Shown here piece by piece: positions 8,610 to 17,537 of a stretch of DNA of 64,000 nucleotides. The notes below the pieces were generated by a model that searched no databases, was not told where the DNA came from, and worked only from the letters and a program-made list of their open reading frames with translations. The position numbers and the translations under genes were made by a program. Numbering within the stretch: the stretch's first letter is position 1; every line of letters starts with the position of its first letter. Origin of the DNA: JBCCJA01 sp039045975 (GTDB lineage Bacteria > Planctomycetota > Planctomycetia > Planctomycetales > Planctomycetaceae). The stretch spans positions 78,315-142,314 of the forward strand of contig JBCCJA010000003.1 of the NCBI GenBank assembly GCA_039045975.1, read 5' to 3'.

Positions 8610-9299
8610 GTGGGACGCGTCATCGCGATCGGCGACGTACACGGCGAGGCGACGGCGCTCGAAGCGTTGCTCACGTCGCTCGGGCTGCGGTCCGAAGACA
8701 CGGTCATCCAACTCGGCGACCTCTGCGACCGCGGCCCCGACACGAAAGGCTGCTTCGAGCTGCTCGAGGAGTGGTCGACGGTTTGCCGGGTCGAGATGAT
8801 CCGCGGCAACCACGACGAGTTGATGCTCGACTGCTGCGAGGGCGTCGCGGCGGACGACGACTTCTGGCTCGCCGTCGGCGGTCGCGAAACGTTGGAGTCT
8901 TACGGCGGCGACGTCGCGAACGTGCCGGAGGCGCATCTGCAGCAGATCCGGGACGCCGCCCCGTACGCGGTCGTCGGCGAAGACCTGCTCGTGCACGCGT
9001 CGGTCGACCCGCTGCGGCTGCCGGACGAACAGTCGACCGAGGCCCTGCGTTGGAAAAAGACGACCGGCGACGAGCCGCCCTACCTCGATTTCCGCCGCGT
9101 CGTGTGCGGGCACACGGCCCAGAAGTCGGGCCGGCCGAAGGTGTGGGACGGCTGGGTCTGCATCGACACGAAGGCGTACGACCCGGGCGGTCGACTGACG
9201 GCGTTGGATTTGGCCGCCGACCTGATCTTTCAGAGCGATCAGTTCGGCAACGTGCACGGGCCGGTGCCGCTCGGCGTCGCGGCCGTCGCAGGCGTGTGA
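8610..9299 (+). CDS. PPP-type metallophosphoesterase (Ser/Thr phosphatase-like)
   Basis: Two-metal phosphoesterase of 229 residues. The metal-binding signatures appear in order: GDVHG (residues 8-12), GDLCDRGPD (36-44), GNHDE (about 71-75), a later His in LLVHASVD, and CGHT. This set resembles bacterial PrpA/PrpB and diadenosine-tetraphosphatase-like enzymes. The real substrate (phosphoprotein or nucleotide) cannot be told. The start is a GTG at 8610, 15 bp after argG, so it is probably cotranscribed with argG. dapB follows 43 bp later. Confidence 0.9.
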   Translation: MGRVIAIGDVHGEATALEALLTSLGLRSEDTVIQLGDLCDRGPDTKGCFELLEEWSTVCRVEMIRGNHDELMLDCCEGVAADDDFWLAVGGRETLESYGGDVANVPEAHLQQIRDAAPYAVVGEDLLVHASVDPLRLPDEQSTEALRWKKTTGDEPPYLDFRRVVCGHTAQKSGRPKVWDGWVCIDTKAYDPGGRLTALDLAADLIFQSDQFGNVHGPVPLGVAAVAGV

Positions 9300-9342
9300 G
9301 CGGTATGCGGCCGTGTGAGCGGTATTCGATCGAGATCAGGCG

Positions 9343-10167
9343 ATGAAGACGTTGAAGATCGCGGTGAACGGGGCCGCCGGGCGCATGGGGCGGAGGGTCG
9401 TCGCGGCCGTCGCGCGGGACCCTTCGGCCGCGCTGACGGCGGCGTGGGTCGCGTCGAAAGAGGACGTCCTCGGCCGCGACGCGGGCACGCTCGCCGACGT
9501 GGGCCCGCTCGGGGTGCCCTGCACCGACCGGCCGGGCGACATCCGCGACGTCGAGGTCGTGATCGACTTCTCGACGCCGGACGGCTTCGACGCCGTGGCC
9601 GACTATTGCGGACAGAACGGCGTCCCGCTCGTCGTCGCGACGACCGGCCTCGGCGGGGAGCGTCTCGCGCGGATCGATCGGCTGGCGAAGGACATCGCGG
9701 TCATCCTCGCGCCGAACACGAGCGTCGCGGTCAACGTCGCGATGGCCCTCACGAAGAAGGCCGCCGCGGCGCTCAAGACCGCCGTCGGCGAGGTCGACGT
9801 CGAGATCGTCGAGCGGCATCACCGCCTGAAGGAAGACGCCCCGAGCGGCACGGCGCTGAAATTCGGCGAGATTGTCGCCGGCGAGATGGGCCAGACCGAG
9901 CACGTGCACGGTCGCGAAGGCCGCGTCGGGCCGCGGTCGGGCGCGGAGATCGGCTATCACGCCCTGCGGGTCGGCGGGCACGTCGGGGAGCACACGGTGG
10001 TCTTCGGCATCCCCGGCGATGGCGGGTCGGGCGGCGAAGAGGTGGAAGTCGCCGTGCGAAGCTTCAGCCGCGACAGCTACGCGATCGGCGCGGTCGCGGC
10101 CGCGAAGTTCCTCGCCGACAAGCCGCCCGGTCGGTACGCGATGGCGGAAGTTCTCGGGCTCGACTGA
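9343..10167 (+). CDS. dapB: 4-hydroxy-tetrahydrodipicolinate reductase
   Basis: NAD(P)H-dependent step of the diaminopimelate/lysine pathway, supplying meso-DAP for peptidoglycan. The 274-residue product starts with the Rossmann motif NGAAGRMGRRVV, then VVIDFSTPDG, ATTGLGG and the catalytic/substrate stretch EIVERHHRLKEDAPSGTA with the conserved HH and Lys. The C-terminal FSRDSYAIGAVAAAKFLADK is typical. It is third in a probable argG-phosphatase-dapB run. A 13-bp direct repeat (GTGTGAGCGGTAT) occurs twice just upstream, around 9294-9324. Confidence 0.96.
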   Translation: MKTLKIAVNGAAGRMGRRVVAAVARDPSAALTAAWVASKEDVLGRDAGTLADVGPLGVPCTDRPGDIRDVEVVIDFSTPDGFDAVADYCGQNGVPLVVATTGLGGERLARIDRLAKDIAVILAPNTSVAVNVAMALTKKAAAALKTAVGEVDVEIVERHHRLKEDAPSGTALKFGEIVAGEMGQTEHVHGREGRVGPRSGAEIGYHALRVGGHVGEHTVVFGIPGDGGSGGEEVEVAVRSFSRDSYAIGAVAAAKFLADKPPGRYAMAEVLGLD

Positions 10168-10174
10168 CACGCGG

Positions 10175-10191
10175 TCGGGGCCGAGCCCCGA
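10175..10191 (+). terminator. Short hairpin after dapB, weak terminator candidate
   Basis: TCGGGGC and GCCCCGA form a perfect 7-bp stem with a 3-nt loop, 8 bp after the dapB stop. Only two T residues follow, so it is either a weak terminator or a 3-prime-end stabiliser. Confidence 0.35.
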
Positions 10192-10286
10192 TTCGCCTAC
10201 AGGACGGCCCCGGCCATGGCCGATGCCACGACCGTGAGGGCCCGTCGAGGACCGACGGGCGTGTTCGCTTCGAGGGAGCGGAGCCG

Positions 10287-10790
10287 ATGCCGGACGATCG
10301 AATCTCTCCGCCGGCCCGGCCCCGTCCCGGTCGCCTGCGGCGGTGGCTGCCCCGTATCACGGTGACGGGTGGCCTGCTGACGCTCGCGATCCTGTACCCC
10401 GACGAGCTGCCCGCGGACGCCGACACCGCCGATGTCGCCGACGAAGTGGCGATCGAGTTGGTCGACCTCGATGTCTTGTCGCTCGATGCCTCCCCGCTGG
10501 CGGCTCCCGCGTCCGTGACCTCCGAGTCCGTCGAGGGGGTCTCGAGTCCGCGTCCCGAGCCTGCGGTGACCGCGCCTCTGCTGCCGCCTCCGGTGCGGAC
10601 CGCCGCGGTCGAGACCGGCCCGGTCATGACGGCCTCGGCCGAGGACGTCGTCACGTCCGCTGTCGTCACCGCCGACGCCGCATTCGACGAGAACACCGAC
10701 CCCGGCGTCGTGACGGTCGGCCACGAGACCGAGCCTTCCGGGCCTCAGGCCGCCTGGCTGACCGGGACGATCGAGCCGTTCGTCGACTGA
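10287..10790 (+). CDS. Hypothetical membrane-anchored protein
   Basis: A 167-residue frame starting at an ATG preceded by AGGGAG about 10 nt upstream. Residues 1-22 are basic and Pro-rich, residues 23-35 (ITVTGGLLTLAILYP) could be a single membrane anchor, and the rest is acidic and rich in Ala, Val, Thr and Pro, probably disordered. No family is recognised. Competing frames overlap it on both strands; this one is preferred for its ribosome-binding site and its position after dapB in the same direction. It may not be a real gene. Confidence 0.45.
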   Translation: MPDDRISPPARPRPGRLRRWLPRITVTGGLLTLAILYPDELPADADTADVADEVAIELVDLDVLSLDASPLAAPASVTSESVEGVSSPRPEPAVTAPLLPPPVRTAAVETGPVMTASAEDVVTSAVVTADAAFDENTDPGVVTVGHETEPSGPQAAWLTGTIEPFVD

Positions 10791-10925
10791 CCGCCCGGCG
10801 ATCAGGTTTTCCGCCTGTGACCAGAAGCGGTGGTGATACCGGCCCGCAGCACGAGCTGTGGGTGTATGACGCCGAGGTCTATGGCCAGGGCTCGTGACAC
10901 GGTGCTTTAAAAACGCTCGGCTGCG

Positions 10926-11040
10926 TTGAAGACATCAATGAAACAAGCCCTCGGCGTCAGCCGTGGAGGGCATAGTTTCGTGGTGTCTACTTCCTCCACG
11001 GCTAGCGCCGAGGGCTGGTATGGCTTTTCAACACAGCAAA
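10926..11040 (+). repeat. Dispersed palindromic repeat, copy 1
   Basis: Arms at 10946-10969 and 10993-11016 are 24 bp each with 2 mismatches, around a 23-bp loop. The arms start AGCCCTCGGCG and end CGCCGAGGGCT. Similarity to copy 2 (17811-17925, opposite orientation) continues into both flanks, for example GAAACAAGCCC on one side and ATGGCTTTTC-ACAC-like sequence on the other. Copy 1 sits between two convergent genes. A short open frame across it (10926-11213) is an artefact of the repeat. Confidence 0.85.
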
Positions 11041-11053
11041 ACCGCTTCTGCAG

Positions 11054-12622
11054 TCAGGGGGCGACCGGTGTCAGCCGCGTCACGGTGATGACCGGCACGG
11101 CGAGGTTCGCCGACCGCGTGACCGGCCCGTCGACCCCGAACGGCGTACCGAGGAAGCGTGCGAGCTCGATCCCCGGGGCGGCTTTCAGGCCCGCGACGAC
11201 GCGTCGGTCCTGACCGAGCAGCACGTACGGCGGCATGCCGGCTTGGGGCTGGTCGATGCGGACGATCGTGCCGACCGCCGCGAACTTCTGCCGGATCGGG
11301 CCGGCCTGTTCGGCGGCCGTTTCGCCCGACGTTTGCACGACCCCATCACTCGGCAGCGGCTGTACGACGCCGGGCGGGAGCAGGGCCGGCGGGTTCTGTG
11401 GCGTGGCCGGTTCGCTCGCCGAAGCGGTCTGAATCGCGCCGGTGGCGGTCGCCGTTTGCGGCGGGGTCGCGGCCTGCGGCCCGATCGGGGCGGCGGCGGT
11501 CTTGGGGGTCTCACCGCCGAGGGCGGCCTGTCGATCACGGAGGGCCCCGTCCCGGGCGTCGGTCGCGGCCGTCAACGCCAGGTAGTCGCGATAATGCGTC
11601 CGAACGTCGACGAGCCGTTCGAGGCGGCGACGCCGCACGTCGAGCGCCGTCTGCCAGCGGCCGGCGCCTTCTTCCCGGGCGAGCCCGTCGAGGATCGCGG
11701 CGGCCTTCTCGAGATCCCACGTCGTCGGCTCGACCGCGTCGAGTCCGTCGAGGAACGCGTCGAACCGGTCGAGCGTGACCTGCATCGGCGTCGAAGACAG
11801 GCCCGGACCGAGGACCGGATTCGTTCCCGTGCCGACGAAACCGGGCGCGAGCAGCGGCGTGATCGGCGTGTCGGCCGAGTCGCCGGTGACGAATCCCGGG
11901 CCGTCGTCCGCGGCGGCGACCGCCGGGCCGACCGCCGGGGAGCGGGTCGCGACGAAAGCCGGGCCGTCGTCGGCGGGCTCGGCCGGGGCCGGCTCGCTCC
12001 ACAGGCCGGCGGTCTGCACGACCGGGTCACGGAAGTCGGCCGGCCGCGTCGCGGTCGACGGGATCGCGTACGGGTCATTGTCGTGCGTCGCGCGGACGCC
12101 CGGGTCGTCGGCGAGCACGAACTGCCGCGGGACCCAGCGGTACTCGCCGCGGGGCGGCGAAACGGCGACCCAGCCGTCCGGCACGGTGCCGTCGGTCACG
12201 GCCGGCCGCAGCCGGTCGCCGTGGCGCAGGTGAATCTGTTCGATGTCGTGGTCCGCGACGACCTGACTGCCGACGCGGACGCTGACGTCTTCGTCGGTCA
12301 CGCGGTAGAGGCCGTCGCCCGTCGTCGTGACGGCGGCCGCCGGGACGAGGCTGTAGGAGCCGCCCGGCGGGACGATCATCGCCCAGCCGCCCGGGTCGTG
12401 CCGCACGACGACGACGTGCGACCCGCGGGCGAGCCGGTCGGTCTCGTAAAACTGCCGCCCCGGGCCGCTGCGGACCGGGACGCCCTCGGTCATCACCGCC
12501 GCCTCGTACGGGAACTGCGACGCGGCGGCGTCGAGGTCGTCGAAACCTTGGGACGACGCCCCGACCGCGGGGACGAGTGCCAAAGTGATCGCGGTCAGCG
12601 TGGTCGTGAGCGGGCGTGTCAT
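11054..12622 (-). CDS. Secreted protein with SH3-like domains
   Basis: The 522-residue product starts with a signal peptide (MTRPLTTTLTAITLALVPAV, then an Ala-rich cleavage region). The ATG at 12622 is chosen because a perfect GGAGGT lies 5 nt upstream. Residues 30-165 hold two or more SH3-like modules: GVPVRSGPGRQFYETDRLARG followed by a WAMIVPPGG strand is the classic bacterial SH3_3 pattern, repeated around DEDVSVRVGS and GWVAVSPPRGEYRWVP. Such domains often bind cell wall. The middle is Pro/Ala-rich and probably extended, with a helical segment near residues 300-380. It probably acts outside the cytoplasm; the partner is unknown. Confidence 0.8.
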   Translation of the reverse strand: MTRPLTTTLTAITLALVPAVGASSQGFDDLDAAASQFPYEAAVMTEGVPVRSGPGRQFYETDRLARGSHVVVVRHDPGGWAMIVPPGGSYSLVPAAAVTTTGDGLYRVTDEDVSVRVGSQVVADHDIEQIHLRHGDRLRPAVTDGTVPDGWVAVSPPRGEYRWVPRQFVLADDPGVRATHDNDPYAIPSTATRPADFRDPVVQTAGLWSEPAPAEPADDGPAFVATRSPAVGPAVAAADDGPGFVTGDSADTPITPLLAPGFVGTGTNPVLGPGLSSTPMQVTLDRFDAFLDGLDAVEPTTWDLEKAAAILDGLAREEGAGRWQTALDVRRRRLERLVDVRTHYRDYLALTAATDARDGALRDRQAALGGETPKTAAAPIGPQAATPPQTATATGAIQTASASEPATPQNPPALLPPGVVQPLPSDGVVQTSGETAAEQAGPIRQKFAAVGTIVRIDQPQAGMPPYVLLGQDRRVVAGLKAAPGIELARFLGTPFGVDGPVTRSANLAVPVITVTRLTPVAP

Positions 12623-12714
12623 CGGGACCTCCGTCGCGGGCGCACGACGGGACGGTCCGTCGCGCGCGGAGGTCATACGTCAGCCCGGCCGGCCGCCTCA
12701 AGACGGGCTTGAGG

Positions 12715-13986
12715 TCAGTCGCCGATCGCCCAGAGGGCGTCGAAGCTCCGCAGATACAACGTCCCGTCGACGAGTACCGGCGACGACGAGACGTCTTCGT
12801 CGATCTCGTTGACGGCGAGGACCTCGAAGTCGGCCCCGGCCTTCACGACCGTCACGCGGCCGTCGCGGGCGGTGAGGTACAGCTTGCCGTCCGCCAGCAG
12901 CGGCGACGCGCGGTGCCGCATCATGTGTGTCCGCTCTTGGTAGTGGATCCGCCCGGTCGTGCGGTCGAGGCAGATCAGGTTCCCGTTCTCCCGGCAGAGA
13001 TAGACGAACTCGCCGGCGACGACCGGCGAGGGCACGTCGGGCGTGTTCCGTCGCATCGTCCAGAGGACGGCGTCGCCGCCGAGATCTTGCCGCCCGTCCA
13101 AGCGGGCCAGATCGACCGCCGTCACGAGCCCGTTCTTCGCCGTCGGCACGACGAGTGTCCCGGCGCCGAACGCCGGGCTCGCGACGAACCGCTGCGTCGG
13201 GTTGCCGGTCGGGTTCAGCCCGGCCAGCCGGGCGACCTCGCCGCCCGTCGCGGGATCGTAAATAAGCGTGTGCTCCGCGCCGTGCACGACGAGCCTCGGG
13301 CCGGCCGACGTCTCCGCGAGCATCGGCGAGGCGTACGAGTGCTCGTTCTCTCGGGCCGCGCCGGTGACGGGGTTGATCGCCCAGACGGTCTCGCCGGTGG
13401 CCGTGTCGAGGGCGGCGACGGTCGCTTCTCGGGTCCCGGGGTCGCCGTCCCCGTGCAGCAACGCGACGAGCAATTTGCCGTCGTGAACGACCGGCGAGGA
13501 CGACATGCCGAACTGGATCTCGAACCGCCCGAAGCGACGCTGCAGGTCGACGTGCCAACGCCGCTTTCCTTCGACCGAGTAGGCGGCCAGCTCGCCCGTG
13601 CCGACGAAGGCGTAGACGTATTCACCGTCGGTGACGGGCGAGGGCGACGCGAAATTCCCCTCGTCGCCACGTGCGTTCTTGTTGCCGGAGCCGAGTTTGC
13701 GGGTCCACAACTCCTCGCCCGCAGTCGAGTAACACAGCAGCCGCAGCGTTTGGCCGTCGAGCGTCGTAAGAAATATGCGGTCGGCGACGACGATCGGCGT
13801 CGACCCGGCCGCCCCCGGCAGCGGCGTCCGCCAGAGGACGTTCTCCGTCCGGCTCCACCTCGTGGGGGCCGGTCCGTCGGCGACGCCGTTCTGCGACGGG
13901 CCCCGCCAATGCGGCCAAGGCGAGTCGGCCGTCGCCGTCGTCAGGCCGAGCGAGGCGAGAATCAAAACCGTGGCGGCGTGACGCAT
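12715..13986 (-). CDS. PQQ-type beta-propeller repeat protein, secreted
   Basis: A 423-residue protein with a signal peptide (MRHAATVLILASLGLTTATA) followed by WPHWRGPSQNG, the usual opening of planctomycete PQQ-like propellers. Repeated blades carry patterns such as STPIVVADRIFLTTLDGQTL, SPSPVTDGEYVYAF, SSSPVVHDGKLLVAL, VPSPVVAGEFVYLCRENG and SSSPVLVDGTLYL. No cofactor-binding or catalytic domain is attached, so it is better called an outer-membrane-assembly or scaffold-like propeller than a quinoprotein dehydrogenase. It is 92 bp upstream of the SH3 gene on the same strand, so the two may be cotranscribed. Confidence 0.88.
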   Translation of the reverse strand: MRHAATVLILASLGLTTATADSPWPHWRGPSQNGVADGPAPTRWSRTENVLWRTPLPGAAGSTPIVVADRIFLTTLDGQTLRLLCYSTAGEELWTRKLGSGNKNARGDEGNFASPSPVTDGEYVYAFVGTGELAAYSVEGKRRWHVDLQRRFGRFEIQFGMSSSPVVHDGKLLVALLHGDGDPGTREATVAALDTATGETVWAINPVTGAARENEHSYASPMLAETSAGPRLVVHGAEHTLIYDPATGGEVARLAGLNPTGNPTQRFVASPAFGAGTLVVPTAKNGLVTAVDLARLDGRQDLGGDAVLWTMRRNTPDVPSPVVAGEFVYLCRENGNLICLDRTTGRIHYQERTHMMRHRASPLLADGKLYLTARDGRVTVVKAGADFEVLAVNEIDEDVSSSPVLVDGTLYLRSFDALWAIGD

Positions 13987-14128
13987 CGGGTCGGTCCCAT
14001 ACGAAGGCTACAGCTCGGAGTGTCCGAGGCGGTCGCGCGGCGGTCAAACCGCCGCGACCGGCCGCTTCGTGGCCGGGCCACGTGGGGGGCGTTACGGTCG
14101 TCGACCCCGAACCCGGAAGGATCGCCCG

Positions 14129-15136
14129 ATGGCCCGTCAGACCGTCGATTCGTTACGAGACGGCGACGGCGTCGAGGAGGTGTTCCTCGTCGCCGAGCGC
14201 TCGCTCCGCTCGAACCGCAACGCCGACCTGTATCTGCTCACGCAGCTCCGCGACCGCACGGGCGTGATCAGCGGGCTGAAGTGGAACGTCACGGAGCAGG
14301 CCGTCGCGGGCGTCACCACCGGCGCCTTCGTCCGCGTGAAGGGCAAGGTGCAGAACTACAACGGGCGGCTGCAGGTGATCATGGCCCGCGTCGACGCCGT
14401 CCCGGCCGACGGGCTCGACCCCGACGAGTTCCGCCCCGCCGGGGAAGTCGACGCCGACCGGCTGTTCGCCCGACTGACCGAGCTGCTCGCCCCCGTCGCG
14501 ACGCCGACGCTGCGGGCCGTCGCGGATGCCTTCCTCGGCGATGAGGCCCTGAAGACGGCATTGGCCGGGGCCCCGGCGGGAGTCAAAGCGCATCACGCCC
14601 ATCCGGCCGGGCTGCTCGCCCACACCGTCTCGATGCTCGAAGTCGTCACACGCATCGAGCCCTGTTATCCGGACGTCGATTTCGACCTCGTCAAACTCGG
14701 CGTGCTGCTGCACGACATCGGCAAGACCCGCGAACTCAGCTACGGCGACGCCTTCGCCTACACCGACGAGGGCCAGCTCGTCGGGCACATCGTCATCGGC
14801 TGCGAAATGCTCACCGAGAAGGTCCTCGCGTTACGGGCCGGCGGGGTCGAGATCGACGACGCGGCCGTGACGGAACTGAAGCACCTGATCCTCAGCCACC
14901 ACGGCACGATCGAGCACGGGGCCGTCCGCCTGCCGATGACGCCCGAGGCGGTCGTCCTGCACCACGTCGACTGTCTCGACGCGAAGGTGCACGAGTTCCT
15001 GACCGTCGTCGCCGAAGACCCCAACGCCGATGACCGCTGGACCCCGTTCCATCCCCGGCTCGGGCGGAAGCTCTATAAACGACCTGTCGGTCGTAGTAGC
15101 GAACAGGGAACAGTGAACAGGGAACAGGATGTGTAA
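14129..15136 (+). CDS. YhaM-like 3-to-5 exoribonuclease (OB fold plus HD domain)
   Basis: The 335-residue product has an N-terminal OB-fold nucleic-acid-binding region (residues about 15-95) and an HD phosphohydrolase domain with KAHHAHPAGLLAHTVSML, LLHDIGKT and HLILSHHG, the order seen in YhaM/CBF1-type exonucleases. The ATG at 14129 has GGAAGG 8 nt upstream; an earlier in-frame start adds 20 low-complexity residues. The last residues (SSEQGTVNREQDV) are encoded by a repetitive GAACAGGGAACAG sequence. It stands directly upstream of rnr, so two RNA-degrading enzymes are neighbours. Confidence 0.88.
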   Translation: MARQTVDSLRDGDGVEEVFLVAERSLRSNRNADLYLLTQLRDRTGVISGLKWNVTEQAVAGVTTGAFVRVKGKVQNYNGRLQVIMARVDAVPADGLDPDEFRPAGEVDADRLFARLTELLAPVATPTLRAVADAFLGDEALKTALAGAPAGVKAHHAHPAGLLAHTVSMLEVVTRIEPCYPDVDFDLVKLGVLLHDIGKTRELSYGDAFAYTDEGQLVGHIVIGCEMLTEKVLALRAGGVEIDDAAVTELKHLILSHHGTIEHGAVRLPMTPEAVVLHHVDCLDAKVHEFLTVVAEDPNADDRWTPFHPRLGRKLYKRPVGRSSEQGTVNREQDV

Positions 15137-15179
15137 CGAGCAGGTTCTGCTGTTCCCGATTCGCTGTTCCCTGTTCGCT
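15098..15179 (+). repeat. GAACAGGGAACAG-type inverted repeat between yhaM-like gene and rnr
   Basis: Perfect 16-bp arms, AGCGAACAGGGAACAG at 15098-15113 and its reverse complement at 15164-15179, are separated by 50 bp that hold further GAACAGG and TGTTCCC units. The left arm encodes the extreme C-terminus of the YhaM-like protein; the right arm ends 8 bp before the rnr start. Such units are dispersed repeats in some bacteria and probably inserted here. Confidence 0.8.
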
Positions 15180-15187
15180 CCATCGCC

Positions 15188-15544
15188 ATGTCTGCCGAAG
15201 AAATCGGGCTGCGGATCGCCGAGCTCGTCGCGTCCGACCGTTACCAGCCGATCAAGCCGGGCTCGCTCGCGAAGCGGCTGGGGCTGACCAAAGACCAACT
15301 CCCCGAGTTCCGGGCCGCTCTCGAGAACCGGCTGGAGGAACGCACGCTCGTGCTCGACCGCCGCGGTCGCGTGCGACCGCGGTCGGTGGCCGGCACCGTC
15401 GTCGGCAAGCTGCGGCGGTCGAAGAGCGGGTGCTACGTCCGCCTCGAGGGCAACGCAGACGCCCGGGAACTCGACGTGTTCGTCGCCTTCGACGACGCGG
15501 GGCGACGCCGCCGACGGCGACACCGTACGGGTGCGAGTCCGTGA
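15188..15544 (+). CDS. rnr: Ribonuclease R, N-terminal part, cut by a frameshift
   Basis: 118 residues: a winged-helix region (EEIGLRIAELVASDRYQPI, LAKRLGLTKDQLPEFRAAL) and the start of the first cold-shock domain (VAGTVVGKLRRSKSGCYVRL, ELDVFVAFDDAG). At a GGGG run (15499-15502) the frame diverges into an Arg-rich shadow and stops at 15544. Removing one G gives GDAADGDTVRVRVREGRG and joins the frame starting at 15531, restoring a normal RNase R of about 780 residues. A homopolymer sequencing error, a recent mutation or slippage would each explain this. Confidence 0.85.
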   Translation: MSAEEIGLRIAELVASDRYQPIKPGSLAKRLGLTKDQLPEFRAALENRLEERTLVLDRRGRVRPRSVAGTVVGKLRRSKSGCYVRLEGNADARELDVFVAFDDAGRRRRRRHRTGASP

Positions 15545-17537
15545 GGGCCGCGGCGTCCGCGGGGGACAGTCGGGACGCGTCGTCGAGGTCGTCGAGCGGC
15601 GTCGGGACACGTTCGTCGGGTCCTATCTCGAACGGGCCGGCCGCGGGCTGGTCCGGGTCGACGGCGGCGTCTTCCACCGGTCGATCCCTGTCGGCGACCC
15701 CGGCGCGAAGGGCGCCCGAGACGGCGACAAAGTCGTCGTCCAGATGCTGCGGTTCCCGACCGCGGACCGACGCGGCGAGGGCGTGCTGACCGAGGTCTTG
15801 GGGCCGGCCGGGGCGCCGGGCGTCGACGAACTGGCGATCATCCGCGAGTTCGAACTGCCGGAGAAATTCTCCGACGCGGCCCTCGCCGAGGCCGCCGACC
15901 GTGCGAACGCTTTCGAGGCCGCCACCGCCCCGTCCGACGTCTCGGACGCCGAGGTCGTCCCCGTCGACCGGACCGATCTGACCGGCGAGTCGGTCGTGAC
16001 GATCGACCCGGTCGACGCGCGGGACTTCGACGACGCGATCTCGCTGACGCGGTCCGACGACGGCCATTGGCACCTCGGCGTGCACATCGCCGACGTCGCC
16101 GCGTTCGTCGAACCGGGGAGCGAACTCGACGCCGAGGCCCGGCGGCGGGCGACGAGCGTCTATCTGCCCGGCCGCGTCATCCCGATGCTGCCGGAGCTGA
16201 TCTCGAACGGACTCGCGAGCCTGCAGGAGGGCCGGCTGAGGCTGACGAAGACGGTCCGGATCGAATTCGACCCCGACGGCGTCCCGGTCGAGGTCTCGTT
16301 CCTCAATTCCGCGATCCGCGTCCGCGAACGGTTCGCCTACGAGCAGGTCCTCCCGGTCGTCGAAGGAGCCGACGACGCGATCGAGGTCTCGGTCGATATT
16401 AAGAAACAGCTGACGCAGATGCGTGACCTTGCGATGACGTTAAGAAAGCGGCGGGCCGCGGCCGGGATGCTCGAGATGGCGTTGCCGGAGGTGAAGCTGC
16501 AGTTGGACGGCGACCGCAGCGTGAGCGGGGCGGTCGAGGTCGATCACGACCAGAGCCACCAGATCATCGAAGAGTTCATGATCGCCGCGAACGTCGCTGT
16601 CGCGACCAAGCTGTTCCGTGACAAGACCGTCTTTATTCGCCGCTCACACCCCGACCCGGACGAAGAAAACCTCCGCGAGTTCGCCGACTACGTCGGCACG
16701 CTCGGCTTTAAATTGAAACGGTATCAGAGCCGGGCCGACCTGCAAAAATTAATCAAGACCGTCGCGGGTGATCCATCGGGCCGTGCCGTCAATTATGCCT
16801 TGCTCCGCTCGATGAAGCAGGCGGTTTATACGATCGAGGCCGACGGGCACTACGCCCTTGCCGAGGAGCATTACTGCCATTTCACGAGCCCGATCCGCCG
16901 GTACGCCGACCTGACGGTCCACCGCCTCGTCGACGCCCGCGTCCGCGGGTCGAAGTCGAAGGGCGAGTCGGTCGAGAAACTGGCCGAGACCGCCGCCCGC
17001 TGCTCCGAGCTGTCCCGCCGGGCCGAGGCGGCCGAGCGGGAACTCGTGCGAGTCAAACTGTTCCGCTATCTCGAAGATAAGGTCGGCGAACCGTTCACGG
17101 CGGTGGTCACGGGCATCGAACGGTTCGGTATGTTCTGCCGCGGGGCGGAGATCCCGTTCGAGGGGCTGGCCCACATCCGTGCCCTCGGTGATTTGCTCGG
17201 CGGCTATGTCGACTACGATGAGGCGACGCGGACGCTGTTCTGTCGGGAACGGAACGTCTCGTTCACGCTCGGCCAAGAGCTGACCGTCGTGATCACTCGG
17301 GTCGACCTCGCGGCGAGAAAGCTCGACCTGCTGCCGCAGGTCGAGGGGCTCGAAATCAAACCCGAGAAGCTGCCGACTTCGTCCGACGACGCGGGCGAGA
17401 CCGATCAGCGATCGTCGGGCCGGGGACGCAAACGTCCTGAGAATGCCCGCGGCCGGCGGACCGGGCCGCCGAAGGGGATTAAGCGACGCAGTAAGGGCAA
17501 AAAAGGTCCGAAAGTCCGTGCGAAGCGGAAGCGTTAG
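15531..17537 (+). CDS. rnr: Ribonuclease R, catalytic part (second half of the frameshifted gene)
   Basis: 668 residues with the rest of the cold-shock domains, the RNB catalytic domain (VTIDPVDARDFDDAISL, with the metal-binding Asp cluster), FTSPIRRYADLTVHR, and a C-terminal S1 domain (PFTAVVTGIERFGMFCRGAE). The end is a Lys/Arg-rich tail as in RNase R. It is a hydrolytic 3-to-5 exonuclease that degrades structured RNA. The first residues before the domain are in the frame that continues the upstream part once one G of the 15499-15502 run is ignored. Because both halves are otherwise clean, the gene is probably functional or only very recently broken. Confidence 0.93.
   Translation: MRVREGRGVRGGQSGRVVEVVERRRDTFVGSYLERAGRGLVRVDGGVFHRSIPVGDPGAKGARDGDKVVVQMLRFPTADRRGEGVLTEVLGPAGAPGVDELAIIREFELPEKFSDAALAEAADRANAFEAATAPSDVSDAEVVPVDRTDLTGESVVTIDPVDARDFDDAISLTRSDDGHWHLGVHIADVAAFVEPGSELDAEARRRATSVYLPGRVIPMLPELISNGLASLQEGRLRLTKTVRIEFDPDGVPVEVSFLNSAIRVRERFAYEQVLPVVEGADDAIEVSVDIKKQLTQMRDLAMTLRKRRAAAGMLEMALPEVKLQLDGDRSVSGAVEVDHDQSHQIIEEFMIAANVAVATKLFRDKTVFIRRSHPDPDEENLREFADYVGTLGFKLKRYQSRADLQKLIKTVAGDPSGRAVNYALLRSMKQAVYTIEADGHYALAEEHYCHFTSPIRRYADLTVHRLVDARVRGSKSKGESVEKLAETAARCSELSRRAEAAERELVRVKLFRYLEDKVGEPFTAVVTGIERFGMFCRGAEIPFEGLAHIRALGDLLGGYVDYDEATRTLFCRERNVSFTLGQELTVVITRVDLAARKLDLLPQVEGLEIKPEKLPTSSDDAGETDQRSSGRGRKRPENARGRRTGPPKGIKRRSKGKKGPKVRAKRKR

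Noticed and set aside
9315..10790. 491-residue plus-strand frame overlapping dapB
   Set aside because: Its first 300 residues are an out-of-frame shadow of dapB; only the end (10287-10790) is kept.
10926..11213. 95-residue frame across the palindromic repeat
   Set aside because: Encoded by the repeat arms; the same pseudo-peptide pattern appears at copy 2.
12616..14544. 642-residue plus-strand open frame
   Set aside because: Antisense to the PQQ-propeller gene; Arg-rich shadow.
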